Below, in pieces: positions 10,830-22,600 of a DNA stretch of 64,000 nucleotides (the first letter of the stretch is position 1; the number at the start of each line of letters is the position of its first letter). Source of the DNA: Synanceia verrucosa (taxonomy: Eukaryota; Chordata; Actinopteri; Perciformes; Synanceiidae); contig CM056551.1 in the NCBI GenBank assembly GCA_029721515.1, positions 31,233,220-31,297,219 of the forward strand. The letters run 5' to 3'. Below the pieces are notes generated by a model. It was given only the letters and a program-made list of their open reading frames with translations. It made no database searches and had not been told where the DNA came from. Both the position numbers and the translations under genes were made by a program.

Positions 10830-11781
10830 GAAGAGAGAGAGACAGACAGGAAGAGAGGGAGAGAGAGAGAGACAGACAGACAGGAAGAGAGAGAGAGAGA
10901 GAGACAGGAAGAGAGGGAGAGAGAGAGAGAGACAGGAAGAGAGGGAGAGAGAGAGAGACAGGAGGAGAGAGAGAGAGACAGACAGACAGGAAGAGAGAGA
11001 GAGACAGGAAGAGTGGGAGAGAGAGAGAGACAGGAAGAGAGGGAGAGAGACAGGAAGAGTGGGGGAGAGAGAGAGAGAGACAGGAAGAGAGGGAGAGAGA
11101 GAGAGACAGACAGACAGGAAGAGAGAGAGAGAGACAGGAAGAGAGGGAGAGAGAGAGAGAGACAGGAGGAGAGAGAGAGAGACAGACAGACAGGAAGAGA
11201 GAGAGAGACAGGAAGAGTGGGAGAGAGAGAGAGACAGGAAGAGAGGGAGAGAGACAGGAAGAGTGGGGGAGAGAGAGAGAGACAGGAAGAGAGTGAGAGA
11301 GAGAGAGACAGACAGACAGGAAGAGAGAGAGAGAGACAGGAAGAGAGGGAGAGAGAGAGAGACAGACAGACAGGAAGAGAGAGAGAGAGACAGGAAGAGA
11401 GGGAGAGAGAGAGAGAGACAGACAGACAGGAAGAGAGAGAGAGAGACAGGAAGAGAGGGAGAGAGAGACAGACAGACAGGAAGAGAGAGAGACAGGAAGA
11501 GTGGGAGAGAGAGAGAGAAATAGGAAGAGAGGGAGAGAGAGAGACAGGAAGAGAGGGAGAGAGAGAGAGACAGGAGGAGAGAGAGAGAGACAGGAAGAGA
11601 GGGAGAGAGAGAGAGAGACAGGAAGAGAGGGAGAGAGAGAGAGACAGACAGACAGGAAGAGAGAGAGAGAGAGACAGGAAGAGAGGGAGAGAGAGAGAGA
11701 GACAGACAGACAGGAAGAGAGAGAGAGAGACAGGAAGAGAGGGAGAGAGAGAGAGACAGGAGGAGAGAGAGAGAGACAGGA

Positions 11782-11815
<34 letters not shown>

Positions 11816-12618
11816 GAAGAGAGAGAGAGAGACAGGAAGAGAGGGAGAGAGAGAGAGAGACAGGGAGAGAGGGAGAGAGAGAGAGACAGAGAGAGAGAGA
11901 GACAGACAGACAGGAAGAGAGAGAGAGACAGGAAGAGTGGGAGAGAGTGAGAGACAGGTTGAGAGTGAGAGAGACAGGAAGAGTGGGAGAGAGAGAGAGA
12001 GACAGGAAGAGAGGGAGAGAGAGAGAGACAGACAGACAGGGAGAGAGAGAGAGAGAGGTAGAGAGTGAGAGAGAGAGAGAGAGTTTGAGAGAGAGAGACA
12101 GACAGACAGGAAGAGAGAGAGACAGGAAGAGTGGGAGAGAGAGAGAGACAGGAAGAGAGGGAGAGAGACAGGAAGAGTGGGGGAGAGAGAGAGAGAGACA
12201 GGAAGAGAGGGAGAGAGAGAGAGACAGACAGACAGGAAGAGAGAGAGAGAGACAGGAAGAGAGGGAGAGAGAGAGAGACAGACAGACAGGAAGAGAGAGA
12301 GAGAGACAGGAAGAGAGGGAGAGAGAGAGAGAGACAGACAGACAGGAAGAGAGAGAGAGACAGGAAGAGAGGGAGAGAGAGACAGACAGACAGGAAGAGA
12401 GAGAGAGACAGGAAGAGTGGGAGAGAGAGAGAGAAATAGGAAGAGAGGGAGAGAGAGAGACAGGAAGAGAGGGAGAGAGAGAGAGACAGGAGGAGAGAGA
12501 GAGAGACAGGAAGAGTGGGAGAGAGAGAGAGAGACAGGAAGAGAGGGAGAGAGAGAGAGACAGACAGGAAGAGAGAGAGAGAGAGACAGGAAGAGAGGGA
12601 GAGAGAGAGAGACAGGAG

Positions 12619-12649
<31 letters not shown>

Positions 12650-13515
12650 GAAGAGAGAGAGACAGACAGGAAGAGAGGGAGAGAGAGAGAGACAGACAGA
12701 CAGGAAGAGAGAGAGAGAGAGACAGGAAGAGAGGGAGAGAGAGAGAGAGACAGGAAGAGAGGGAGAGAGAGAGAGACAGGAGGAGAGAGAGAGAGACAGA
12801 CAGACAGGAAGAGAGAGAGAGACAGGAAGAGTGGGAGAGAGAGTGAGACAGGTAGAGAGGGAGAGAGACAGTAAGAGTGTGTGAGAGAGAGAGAGAGACA
12901 GGAAGAGAGGGAGAGAGAGAGACAGACAGACAGGAAGAGAGAGAGAGAGAGACAGGAAGAGAGGGAGAGAGAGAGAGACAGGAGGAGAGAGAGAGACAGA
13001 CACCGAGAGAGAGAGAGAGAGACAGGAAGAGTGGGAGAGAGAGAGACAGGAAGAGAGGGAGAGAGACAGGAAGAGTGGGGGAGAGAGAGAGAGAGACAGG
13101 AAGAGAGGGAGAGAGAGAGAGACAGACAGACAGGAAGAGAGAGAGAGAGACAGGAAGAGAGGGAGAGAGAGAGAGACAGACAGACAGGAAGAGAGAGAGA
13201 GACAGGAAGAGAGGGAGAGAGAGAGAGAGACAGACAGACAGGAAGAGAGAGAGAGAGACAGGAAGAGAGGGAGAGAGAGACAGACAGACAGGAAGAGAGA
13301 GAGAGACAGGAAGAGTGGGAGAGAGAGAGAGAGATAGGAAGAGAGGGAGAGAGAGAGACAGGAAGAGAGGGAGAGAGAGAGAGAGACAGGAGGAGAGAGA
13401 GAGAGACAGGAAGAGTGGGAGAGAGAGAGAGAGACAGGAAGAGAGGGAGAGAGAGAGAGACAGACAGGAAGAGAGAGAGAGACAGGAAGAGTGGGAGAGA
13501 GAGAGAGAGACAGGA

Positions 13516-13547
<32 letters not shown>

Positions 13548-13549
13548 GA

Positions 13550-13581
<32 letters not shown>

Positions 13582-13839
13582 GAAGAGAGAGAGAGACAGG
13601 AAGAGTGGGAGAGAGAGAGAGAGATAGGAAGAGAGGGAGAGAGAGAGACAGGAAGAGAGGGAGAGAGAGAGAGACAGGAGGAGAGGGAGAGAGAGAGAGA
13701 CAGGAGGAGAGGGAGAGAGAGAGAGAGAGACAGACAACTGTTAGAGAGACAGACAGGAGGAGAGAGAGAGAGACAGGAAGAGAGAGAGAGAGAGAGAGAC
13801 AGGAAGAGAGGGAGAGAGAGAGAGAGAGAGACAGGAGGA

Positions 13840-13877
<38 letters not shown>

Positions 13878-14219
13878 AGGAGAGAGAGAGAGACAGGAAG
13901 AGTGGGAGGGAGAGAGAGACAGGAAGAGAGGGAGAGAGAGAGAGAGAGACAGGAGGAGAGAGAGAGAGAGACAGGAGGAGAGAGAGAGAGAGAGAGACAG
14001 GAAGAGAGGGAGAGAGAGAGAGACAGGAAGAGAGGGAGAGAGAGACAGGAAGAGAAGGAGAGAGAGAGAGAGACAGGAGGAGAGAGAGAGAGACAGGAAG
14101 AGAGAGAGAAAGAGAGAGACAGGAAGAGAGGGAGAGAGAGAGAGCGAGAGAGAGAGACAGACAGGAAGAGAGAGGGAGAGAGAGAGACAGGAAGAGAAGG
14201 AGAGAGAGACAGGAAGAGA

Positions 14220-14265
<46 letters not shown>

Positions 14266-14475
14266 GAGAGACAGACAGGAGGAGAGAGAGACAGACAGAC
14301 AGACAGGAGGAGAGACAGAGAAGACAGGAAGAGAGACAGACAGGAAAAGAGAGGGGGGGTACCTGTCTCACTGCTCAGCAGCACCAGCTCAGGGTTTGTT
14401 GCCAACAGACTCTGTTCCAGCTCCTCCACCTGTCGCTGGATCCTGTCTCTCTCTGCTGACAGAGAGACAGACAGG

Positions 14476-14517
<42 letters not shown>

Positions 14518-17151
14518 TAAATTAATCCACCACTGAAAATAGTCCCTGCAGTCTTTCATTTAACTCTTCGCCCCCCACAGAGACACGGTGCAAACACAAA
14601 AGTACATCAGAAACAGAGCGGAAACACAACAGAGACACGGTAGAAATACAACAGAGACACAGTAGAAATACAACAGAGACACAGTAGAAATACAACAGAG
14701 ACACGGTAGAAATACAACAGAGATACAGTAGAAATACAACAGAGACACGGTAGAAATACAACAGAGATACAGTAGAAATACAACAGAGATACAGCAGAAA
14801 TACAACAGAGACACGGTAGAAACACAAAAGTACATCAGAAACAGAGCGGAAACACAACAGAGACACGGTAGAAATACAACAGAGATACAGTAGAAATACA
14901 ACAGAGATACAGTAGAAATACAACAGAGACACGGTAAAAATACAACAGAGACACGGTAGAAATACAACAGAGATACAGTAGAAATACAACAGAGACACGG
15001 TAGAAATACAACAGAGATACAGTAGAAATACAACAGAGACACACTAGAAATACAACAGAGACACGGTAGAAACACAAAAGTACATCAGAAACAGAGCGGA
15101 AACACAACAGAGACACGGTAGAAATACAACAGAGACACAGTAGAAATACAACAGAGATACAGTAGAAATACAACAGAGACACGGTAGAAATACAACAGAG
15201 ATACAGTAGAAATACAACAGAGACACGGTAGAAACACAAAAGTACATCAGAAACAGAGCGGAAACACAACAGAGACACGGTAGAAATACAACAGAGATAC
15301 AGTAGAAATACAACAGAGATACAGTAGAAATACAACAGAGACACGGTAGAAACACAAAAGTACATCAGAAACAGAGCGGAAACACAACAGAGACACGGTA
15401 GAAATACAACAGAGATACAGTAGAAATACAACAGAGACACGGTAAAAATACAACAGAGACACAGTAGAAATACAACAGAGATACAGTAGAAATACAACAG
15501 AGACACGGTAAAAATACAACAGAGACACAGTAGAAATACAACAGAGATACAGTAGAAATACAACAGAGACACGGTAAAAATACAACAGAGACACGGTAAA
15601 AATACAACAGAGACACACTAGAAATACAACAGAGATACAGTAGAAATACAACAGAGACACGGTAGAAACACAAAAGTACATCAGAAACAGAGCGGAAACA
15701 CAACAGAGACACGGTAGAAATACAACAGAGACACAGTAGAAATACAACAGAGACACAGTAGAAATACAACAGAGATACAGTAGAAATACAACAGAGACAC
15801 GGTAGAAACACAAAAGTACATCAGAAACAGAGCGGAAACACAACAGAGACACGGTAGAAATACAACAGAGACACAGTAGAAATACAACAGAGATACAGTA
15901 GAAATACAACAGAGACACGGTAGAAATACAACAGAGATACAGTAGAAATACAACAGAGACACGGTAGAAACACAAAAGTACATCAGAAACAGAGCAGAGA
16001 TACAACAGAGATACAGTAGAAATACAACAGAGACACAGTAGAAACACAAAAGTACATCAGAAACAGGGTAGAAATACAACAGAGATACAGTAGAAATACA
16101 ACAGAGACACAGTAGAAACACAAAAGTACATCAGAAACAGGGTAGAAATACAACAGAGATACAGTAGAAATACAACAGAGATACAGTAGAAATACAACAG
16201 AGACACGGTAAAAATACAACAGAGACACAGTAGAAATACAACAGAGATACAGTAGAAATACAACAGAGACACGGTAAAAATACAACAGAGACACACTAGA
16301 AATACAACAGAGATACAGTAGAAATACAACAGAGACACGGTAAAAATACAACAGAGACACACTAGAAATACAACAGAGATACAGTAGAAATACAACAGAG
16401 ACACGGTAGAAACACAAAAGTACATCAGAAACAGAGCAGAGATACAACAGAGACACAGTAGAAATACAAAAGTACATCAGAAACAGGGTAGAAATACAAC
16501 AGAGACACGGTAGAAACACAAAAGTACATCAGAAACAGGGTAGAAATACAACAGAGACACAGTAGAAACACAAAAGTACATCAGAAACAGGGTAGAAATA
16601 CAACAGAGACACGGTAGAAACACAAAAGTACATCAGAAACAGGGTAGAAATACAACAGAGACACAGTAGAAACACAAAAGTACATCAGAAACAGGGTAGA
16701 AATACAACAGAGACACGGTAGAAACACAAAAGTACATCAGAAACAGAGCAGAGATACAACAGAGACACAGTAGAAATACAAAAGTACATCAGAAACAGGG
16801 TAGAAATACAACAGAGACACAGTAGAAACACAAAAGTACATCAGAAACAGGGTAGAAATACAACAGAGACACGGTAGAAACACAAAAGTACATCAGAAAC
16901 AGGGTAGAAATACAACAGAGACACAGTAGAAACACAAAAGTACATCAGAAACAGGGTAGACTCGCCATAGATTTTCAAGAGAGCTTGAATATAAATATTA
17001 CAAAATCCAGTTTATTTAAACCTCAAATACCCTGGTATCAGTAGTACTACTGCGGTGAAAGTAGCAGCCAGCAGTATTGCTGAGGATGGTGGATGCTAAC
17101 ATTAGCTGCAACCATTAGCAGCTAGCAGCACTAACCTCCAGAAGCTTCCAT
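7398..17151 (-). CDS. snapc4: snRNA-activating protein complex subunit 4 (SNAP190), 5' part, 8 exons; continues past left edge
   Basis: SNAPC4 is the largest subunit of SNAPc, which binds the proximal sequence element of snRNA promoters for Pol II and Pol III. Coding exons 5' to 3': 17151-17136, 14455-14363, 9736-9693, 9520-9433, 8810-8788, 8376-8254, 7657-7517, 7446-7398. All junctions are GT-AG and phases agree; the joined product is about 192 residues. Family landmarks are [17 protein letters not shown] at the start, [20 protein letters not shown] near residue 100, [17 protein letters not shown] and [11 protein letters not shown]. These align with the N-terminal region of vertebrate SNAP190, upstream of the Myb repeats, which are not in the window. 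The start ATG has G at -3 and +4, with an in-frame stop upstream. Intron 2 is a 4.6-kb GA-rich array, and a LINE lies in the intron after exon 8. Identification rests on remembered human sequence, not a search. Confidence 0.92.
7517..7657 (-). CDS. snapc4: snapc4 coding exon 7
   Basis: Forty-seven codons ending [18 protein letters not shown], the family's MGHFMKPYFKDKVTG block. Acceptor cctgcag, donor gtgaga. Confidence 0.95.
7719..8239. mobile_element. hAT-type MITE in snapc4 intron 6
   Basis: Ends TAGGGCTG and CAGCCCTA as inverted repeats, 521 bp, no coding capacity. Flanked by 8-bp near-duplicate sites gtctcggt (7711-7718) and gtctcggc (8240-8247), seven of eight matching, as expected of hAT elements. 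Confidence 0.85.
8254..8376 (-). CDS. snapc4: snapc4 coding exon 6
   Basis: Forty-one codons with the conserved [20 protein letters not shown] block. The exon end and donor (cagacagcag, then gtcagt) recur at 7686-7706 beyond an hAT element. Confidence 0.95.
8788..8810 (-). CDS. snapc4: snapc4 coding exon 5 (micro-exon)
   Basis: Twenty-three bases giving DDSSSSEE with clean splice sites (ttttag acceptor, gtcagt donor) and matching phases. It is short but needed to keep the frame between exons 4 and 6. Confidence 0.75.
8869..9415. mobile_element. MITE-like element in snapc4 intron 4
   Basis: Perfect 15-bp terminal inverted repeats ttggcgcttttccac and gtggaaaagcgccaa, with a longer imperfect inverted region holding cggtacggcacgg motifs. 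No ORF of transposase type. Superfamily not assigned; no clear target duplication seen. Confidence 0.75.
9433..9520 (-). CDS. snapc4: snapc4 coding exon 4
   Basis: Encodes [20 protein letters not shown] and on to HSVSG. It contains a second copy of the charged helical motif seen in exon 2. Donor gtacct. Confidence 0.9.
9693..9736 (-). CDS. snapc4: snapc4 coding exon 3 (acidic)
   Basis: Forty-four bases encoding [15 protein letters not shown], an acidic linker like that in the family N-terminus. Acceptor ctggtcag, donor gtaaca; ends in phase 0. Confidence 0.85.
9760..14350. repeat. 4.6-kb (GA)n/(GACA)n compound array in snapc4 intron 2
   Basis: Plus-strand units such as gagagacaggaagagaggga and gacagacagacaggaag repeat without coding signal. 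Every frame on both strands is open for long stretches (Ser/Leu/Pro or Arg/Glu/Gln only), so these are not genes. Confidence 0.97.
14363..14455 (-). CDS. snapc4: snapc4 coding exon 2
   Basis: Encodes [17 protein letters not shown] and on to LLSSET. The acceptor is a NAGNAG (gtcagcag), so an alternative form three bases shorter lacks the first Ala. Donor is gtaccc. A GA array begins just downstream. Confidence 0.9.
14479..14515. repeat. (AC)n microsatellite
   Basis: Dinucleotide tract about 24 bases upstream of the snapc4 exon 2 acceptor, on the transcribed strand (GT)n. Confidence 0.95.
14590..16960. repeat. 22-bp tandem array in snapc4 intron 1
   Basis: Unit acacggtagaaatacaacag plus ag, with variants atacag and a longer subtype containing acaaaagtacatcagaaaca. 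The subtype spaces out into a higher-order pattern, most regular after 16440. Confidence 0.95.
17136..17151 (-). CDS. snapc4: snapc4 coding exon 1
   Basis: Sixteen coding bases, MEASG plus one base, followed by donor gttag. The open frame runs further upstream to a TAA near 17288 but has no other ATG, so translation should start here. Confidence 0.8.
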
Positions 17152-17540
17152 CTCTTTTATCTCCGCTTCTTCGTTAAAGTCATTGAAGATAAACTTTGTC
17201 TCTATTTGCTCTTTATTGTCTTTACTTCCTGGCTCTTCGCGCCGCGGACTTCCAATCAACGTAGCAGTGTCGTCAACATATTACCCAGCAGGCTGTGCGG
17301 CGGGACAGCTTTTTCACCGCACTGCACAAAGTGTTCCGGTTTGAACGTTCCTCGTGAACGGACCCGTGTTGTGCCTCTCTGTCGGTGAGCGGGACCGACT
17401 GTATGTAGTTTAAACGGTCTGTTGTCAAAAAAAATTAACGGAAAACAAACCGCACATGTCCGTTCTTTATTTTCTTCCCTTCGATTTCATTTCCGGTTGC
17501 TCCGTACCTTGGTTCCGCCGGTTGTTTTACATCAAAATAT
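17152..17540 (-). promoter_or_regulatory. snapc4: Likely snapc4 promoter and 5'UTR
   Basis: CpG-richer sequence directly upstream of the snapc4 ATG, with no TATA box seen. Two minus-strand ETS-type CCGGAA sites are present, at 17339-17334 and 17496-17491. The transcription start is not resolved. Confidence 0.5.
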
Positions 17541-18600
17541 GGCCTTAGGTGTTTCCTCAAGCTAAGAAAGTCCTTAATTATCCAACAAAAAGTCCCTAGA
17601 TCTAGTTTCACAAAAACCAGGATTATTGGCAGTGACAGAGGGCCATGGAGCTTCCTACATTAATACACATCTATGATGTCTGACTGCAAAATGGATTTAA
17701 TATCAGCCAATTTGAAGCAATATTTGGTTTTTTTTTAAAGAAACACAGCTACACCTACTACAGCTCTGATGTTTATTGATTTATTTTTATCTCCCCATCT
17801 TTCCTGATTTACAATATTTGGTAAACTCTGCAGTACAACACAAAGAGGAATGAAGACGAAGGATGAAGCTCCTGCTGAAAACTGATGATTCACTTAACAA
17901 ATCTTTTCAACGAATCATTTTAATGAACGATTCTAAAGATCAGTCCATCGGTGCCCATCACTAAAACAGTCATCCTGGTCTCAGTGAGGACTGTGATTTC
18001 TCATCTTTTGTGCAGAAATCTTTGGACAGTGTTTTGAATCCTTTTGTTTCTTTAAAATTAAAAGATCACTACACCGCGTGGGTTAATTTACATGTTGTAC
18101 CTTCTTTCCTGTCCTGTAGATGTTCTTCACACTGAGCAGGAAGGTTTGTCACATTGACCTCTGTGTGAGGCCCCTCCAGTCAGAAAGAAGCCCCTAAAGT
18201 CTGTCCATGCTGCTAAGATCACTGTTTCCTGGACATCTGATCTTTCCATTTTCCTTAAATTTAACTTACTGAACCTGAAGGAACACTTCAGGTTCAGTAA
18301 GTAACTTGTCGCTTAAATATTATTATTGTCCATTTCATTGTTTGTAGAATAAAATAAAAGAAACATTTTCCAGCTCAATTCTTTCTAATATTTTCCACCT
18401 TCTAGACTGAACAGAGTATTCAGCTGAATCTGAACGAACCAGATCAAAAACATCTGATAGTCAAACTTAAGCGACTTGGATCAGGTCCTGGATCATTTTT
18501 TAAAACTTGAATGTTTTTAAACTTTATTGAATGTCAGACTAAAGGAACTGAAACCTAAATGTTGTTCTAATGTTCCTCTCGTTGTGTCGTCATGGCAGTG
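17541..18600. other. Intergenic, snapc4 to pomt1, no gene seen
   Basis: AT-rich unique-looking sequence with no supported exon. It contains a strong hairpin at 18264-18302. Confidence 0.6.
18264..18302. other. Perfect 17-bp inverted repeat, 5-base loop
   Basis: Arms acttactgaacctgaag and cttcaggttcagtaagt separated by gaaca. It lies between the two genes, beyond the candidate pomt1 polyadenylation signal. Confidence 0.9.
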
Positions 18601-18607
18601 AAAGATG

Positions 18608-18665
18608 CTGACGGTCCAGGATCAGGTCCAGGATCAGGTTCAGGATCAGGTTCAGGATCAGGTCC
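18608..18665. repeat. 12-bp minisatellite
   Basis: Short array of caggatcaggtt and variants downstream of the candidate pomt1 poly(A) signal. Confidence 0.85.
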
Positions 18666-18730
18666 AGTTTCTGAGTGAAAACTGGCTAATCTTCAAAATA
18701 AATAAAAGAGAGATGTTGTCATTAAATGTG

Positions 18731-18736
18731 TTTATT
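18731..18736 (-). terminator. pomt1: Candidate pomt1 polyadenylation signal
   Basis: AATAAA on the minus strand about 720 bases after the stop codon. It is the first such hexamer I found in the downstream sequence. Confidence 0.4.
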
Positions 18737-18959
18737 TCCTCTGAGCTTCCCAGCGGACTCCTTTCAACAAGTCCTCACAGCTTCCTCTTTACTGTTCAAA
18801 CAGGAAATGATGCATGTGTGCACTGCATTGTGAGTGCTCAAAAATCACCTGTCTGAATCTGACTCACCATGACCTCACCTCTGACCTCAAACACACACAC
18901 ACGCACGCACGCACGCACGCACCTGGTGATGTGTTCAGGTGCCTCTTCCTGACAGATTC

Positions 18960-19448
18960 AGTCCAGAAACAGGAAACAGGAGCATCAGGTCCTGGAGCTT
19001 CAGAAGCATCTGGAGCATCAGGTCCTGGAGCATCAGGTCCTGGAGCATCAGGTCCTGGAGCTTCAGAAGCATCTGGAGCATCAGGTCCTGGAGCATCAGG
19101 TCCTGGAGCATCAGGTCCTGGAGCATCAGGTCCTGGAGCATCAGGTCCTGGAGCTTCAGAAGCATCTGGAGCATCAGGTCCTGGAGCATCAGGTCCTGGA
19201 GCTTCAGAAGCATCTGGAGCATCAGGTCCTGGAGCATCAGGTCCTGGAGCATCAGGTCTTGGAGCTTCAGAAGCATCTGGAGCATCAGGTCCTGGAGCAT
19301 CAGGTCCTGGAGCTTCAGAAGCATCTGGAGCATCAGGTCCTGGAGCATCAGGTCCTGAAGCTTCAGAAGCATCTGGAGCATCAGGTCCTGGAGCGTCAGG
19401 TCCTGGAGCGTCAGGTCCTGGAGCGTCAGGTCCTGGAGCATCAGGTCC
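18960..19448. repeat. 15-bp minisatellite in pomt1 3'UTR
   Basis: Unit catcaggtcctggag with interspersed cttcagaagcatctggag variants. It begins within about ten bases of the pomt1 stop codon. Its period is a multiple of three, so all frames are open (e.g. ASGPG repeats); this is an artefact. Confidence 0.95.
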
Positions 19449-19452
19449 TAAT

Positions 19453-19627
19453 CTACTGCCGGCGGTATAGGATGTCCCAGGAGTCTCTCCACTTGAGTCC
19501 TTGCAGCTGATTGGCTGACAGCTCGGGGCTGCCGTAGGTCAAAGGGCTGAAGGTTCGATACGACAGGTAGACCGACAACAACATGGCCAACACACACACA
19601 CACAGCGCCCGGCGGTGTGTTGCTCTG
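19453..19627 (-). CDS. pomt1: pomt1 coding exon 19 with stop
   Basis: Encodes [20 protein letters not shown] and [14 protein letters not shown], then TAG at 19453-19455. The acceptor is a NAGNAG (ctgcagcag): use of the second AG (exon from 19624) drops one Ser. Confidence 0.96.
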
Positions 19628-22600
19628 CTGCAGAGACACACACATTTTTTATCAACATCCACTGACTGGTCAGACAGCATGTACAGTGTGTGTGTGTGTG
19701 TGTGTGTGCGTGTGTGCGCATACCTGAGCAGGTGAGTGTGTGTGTGCTCCAGCAGGGCGGGGCTCAGCAGATACAGATAGCACAGGGCTGGCAGGTAGTG
19801 ATACAGGAAGAGAGTCTTCTCCATCAGGAGGAACGGGATGAAGTTCACCAACCAGCCACCGACACACACACACCCCAGACTGATGAACTGAAGCCACACA
19901 CCTGAAGACATACACACATTTAGATTGTGTGTGTGTGTGTGTGTGTGAGCGCGCGCGCGCGTAGGTACCGTCAGACAGGTCTTTGAAGCCACGCCTCCTC
20001 CTTAGCAGGTAAACGGCTGCCAGCAGCTGATAGGCCACTAGGCTCAGGTTGGCCACGCCCCACGAAACAGGGTTACCAATCAGATGGATCTGAGCCTGAA
20101 ACAGACAGCCAATCAGAGGACAGGATTGAAGGGGGGGAGAGAAAGAGAGACTGTGTGTGTGTTACATTGCTGGAGGAGTGCAGCCAGTATGCGATGTTGG
20201 TTTCCATGGTGACCCACTCCAGGGGGGCGGAGCTGTATTTGTGTTCTGAGTCTTCCTGTTTGATTGTCAGCATCTTCCACTGTCATGACAACACAACGAG
20301 AGCAACGTTAGAGGAACATTAGAGAAACATTAAGGAACATTAGAGGAACATTAGAGAAACATTAAGGAACATTAGAGGAACATTAGAGAAACATTAGAGG
20401 AACATGAAGGAACATTAGAGGAACATTAGAGGAACATTAAGGAACATTAAGGAACATTAGAGGAACATTAGAGAAACATTAGAGGAACATGAAGGAACAT
20501 TAGAGGAACATTAGAGACACATTAAGGAACATTAGAGGAACATTAGAGAAACATTAAGGAACATTAGATGAACATTAGAGACACATTAAGGAACATTAGA
20601 GGAACATTAGAGAAACATTAGAGGAACATGAAGGAACATTAGAGGAACATTAGAGAAACATTAAGGAACATTAGAGGAACATTAGAGAAACATTAGAGGA
20701 ACATGAAGGAACATTAGAGGAACATTAGAGACACATTAAGGAACATTAGAGGAACATTAGAGAAACATTAAGGAACATTAGAGGAACATTAGAGACACAT
20801 TAAGGAACATTAGAGGAACATTAGAGAAACATTAAGGAACATTAGAGGAACATTAGAGAAACATTAAGGAACATTAGAGAAACATTAAGGAACATTAGAG
20901 GAACATTAGAGGAACATTAGAGACACATTAAGGAACATTAGAGGAACATTAGAGAAACATTAAGGAACATTAGAGGAACATTAGAGAAACATTAAGGAAC
21001 ATTAGAGAAACATTAGAGAAACATTAAGGAACATTAGAGGAACATTAGAGAAACATGAAGGAACATTAGAGGAACATTAAGCAACATTAGAGGAACATTA
21101 GAGAAACATTAAGGAACATTAGAGGAACATGAAGGAACATTAGAGGAACATTAGAGGAACATTAAGGAACATTAGAGGAACATTAGAGAAACATTAAGGA
21201 ACATTAGAGGAACATTAAGGAACATTAGAGGAACATTAGAGAAACATTAAGGAACATTAGAGGAACATTAGAGGAACATTAGAGAAACATTAAGGAACAT
21301 TAGAGGAACATTAGAGAAACATTAAGGAACATTAGAGGAACATTAAGCAACATTAGAGGAACATTAGAGAAACATTAAGGAACATTAGGGGAACATTAAA
21401 GAAACATGAAGGAACATTAGAGAAACATGAAGGAACATTAGAGGAACATTAGAGAAACATTAAGGAACATTAGAGGAACATTAGAGACACATTAAGGAAC
21501 ATTAGAGGAACATTAGAGACACATTAAGGAACATTAGAGAAACATGAAGGAACATTAGAGGAACATTAGAGAAACATGAAGGAACATCAGAGGAACATTA
21601 GAGGAACATTAGAGAAACATGAAGGAACATTAGAGGAACATTAGAGAAACATTAAAGAACATTAGAGGAACATTAGAGAAACATTAGAGAAACATGAAGG
21701 AACATTAGAGGAACATTAAGCAACATTAGAGGAACATTAGAGAAACATGAAGGAACATTAGAGGAACATTAGAGGAACATGAAGGAACATTAGAGAAACA
21801 TGAAGGAACATTAGAGGAACATTAGAGGAACATTAGAGAAACATGAAGGAACATTAGAGGAACATTAGAGGAACATGAAGGAACATTAGAGGAACATTAG
21901 AGAAACATTAAGGAACATTAGAGGAACATTGGAGAAACATTAAGGAACATTAGAGGAACATTAGAGACACATGAAGGAACATTAGAGGGACATTAGAGGA
22001 ACATTAAGGAACATTAGAGGAACATTAGAGAAACATGAAGGAACATTAGAGGAACATTAAGGAACATTAGAGAAACATTAGAGAAACATTAAGGAACATT
22101 AGAGGAACATTAGAGAAACATGAAGGAACATTAGAGGAACATTAAGGAACATTAGAGAAATGTTAGAGAAACATGAAGGAACATTAGAGAAATGTTAGAG
22201 AAACATGAAGGAACATTAGAGGAACATTAAGGAACATTGGAGGAACATCAAGGAACATTAGAGGAACATTAAGGAACATTAAGGAACATTAGAGGAACAT
22301 GAAGGAACATTAGAAAAACATTAAGGAACATTAGAAAAACATTAGAGGAACATTAGAGAAAACTTAAGGAACATTAGAGAAACGATAGAGGAAAGTTAGG
22401 GAAATGTTAGAGGAACATTAGAGAAACGATAGAGGAAAGTTAGGGAAATGTCAGAGGAACATTAGAGGAACATTAGAGAAACATGAAGGAACATTAGAGG
22501 AACATTAGAGAAACATTAAAGAACATTAGAGGAACATTAGAGAAACATTAGAGAAACATGAAGGAACATTAGGGGAACATTAAGCAACATTAGAGGAACA

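Noticed and set aside
9657..14516. Open frames up to 1,619 codons on both strands with Ser/Leu/Pro or Arg/Glu/Gln repeats
   Set aside because: They are translations of the GA/GACA array in every register. Only the two ends belong to real snapc4 exons.
14522..16519. Minus frames with [15 protein letters not shown] repeats resembling membrane proteins
   Set aside because: The 22-bp unit yields a 22-residue hydrophobic period in all frames. It lies within snapc4 intron 1.
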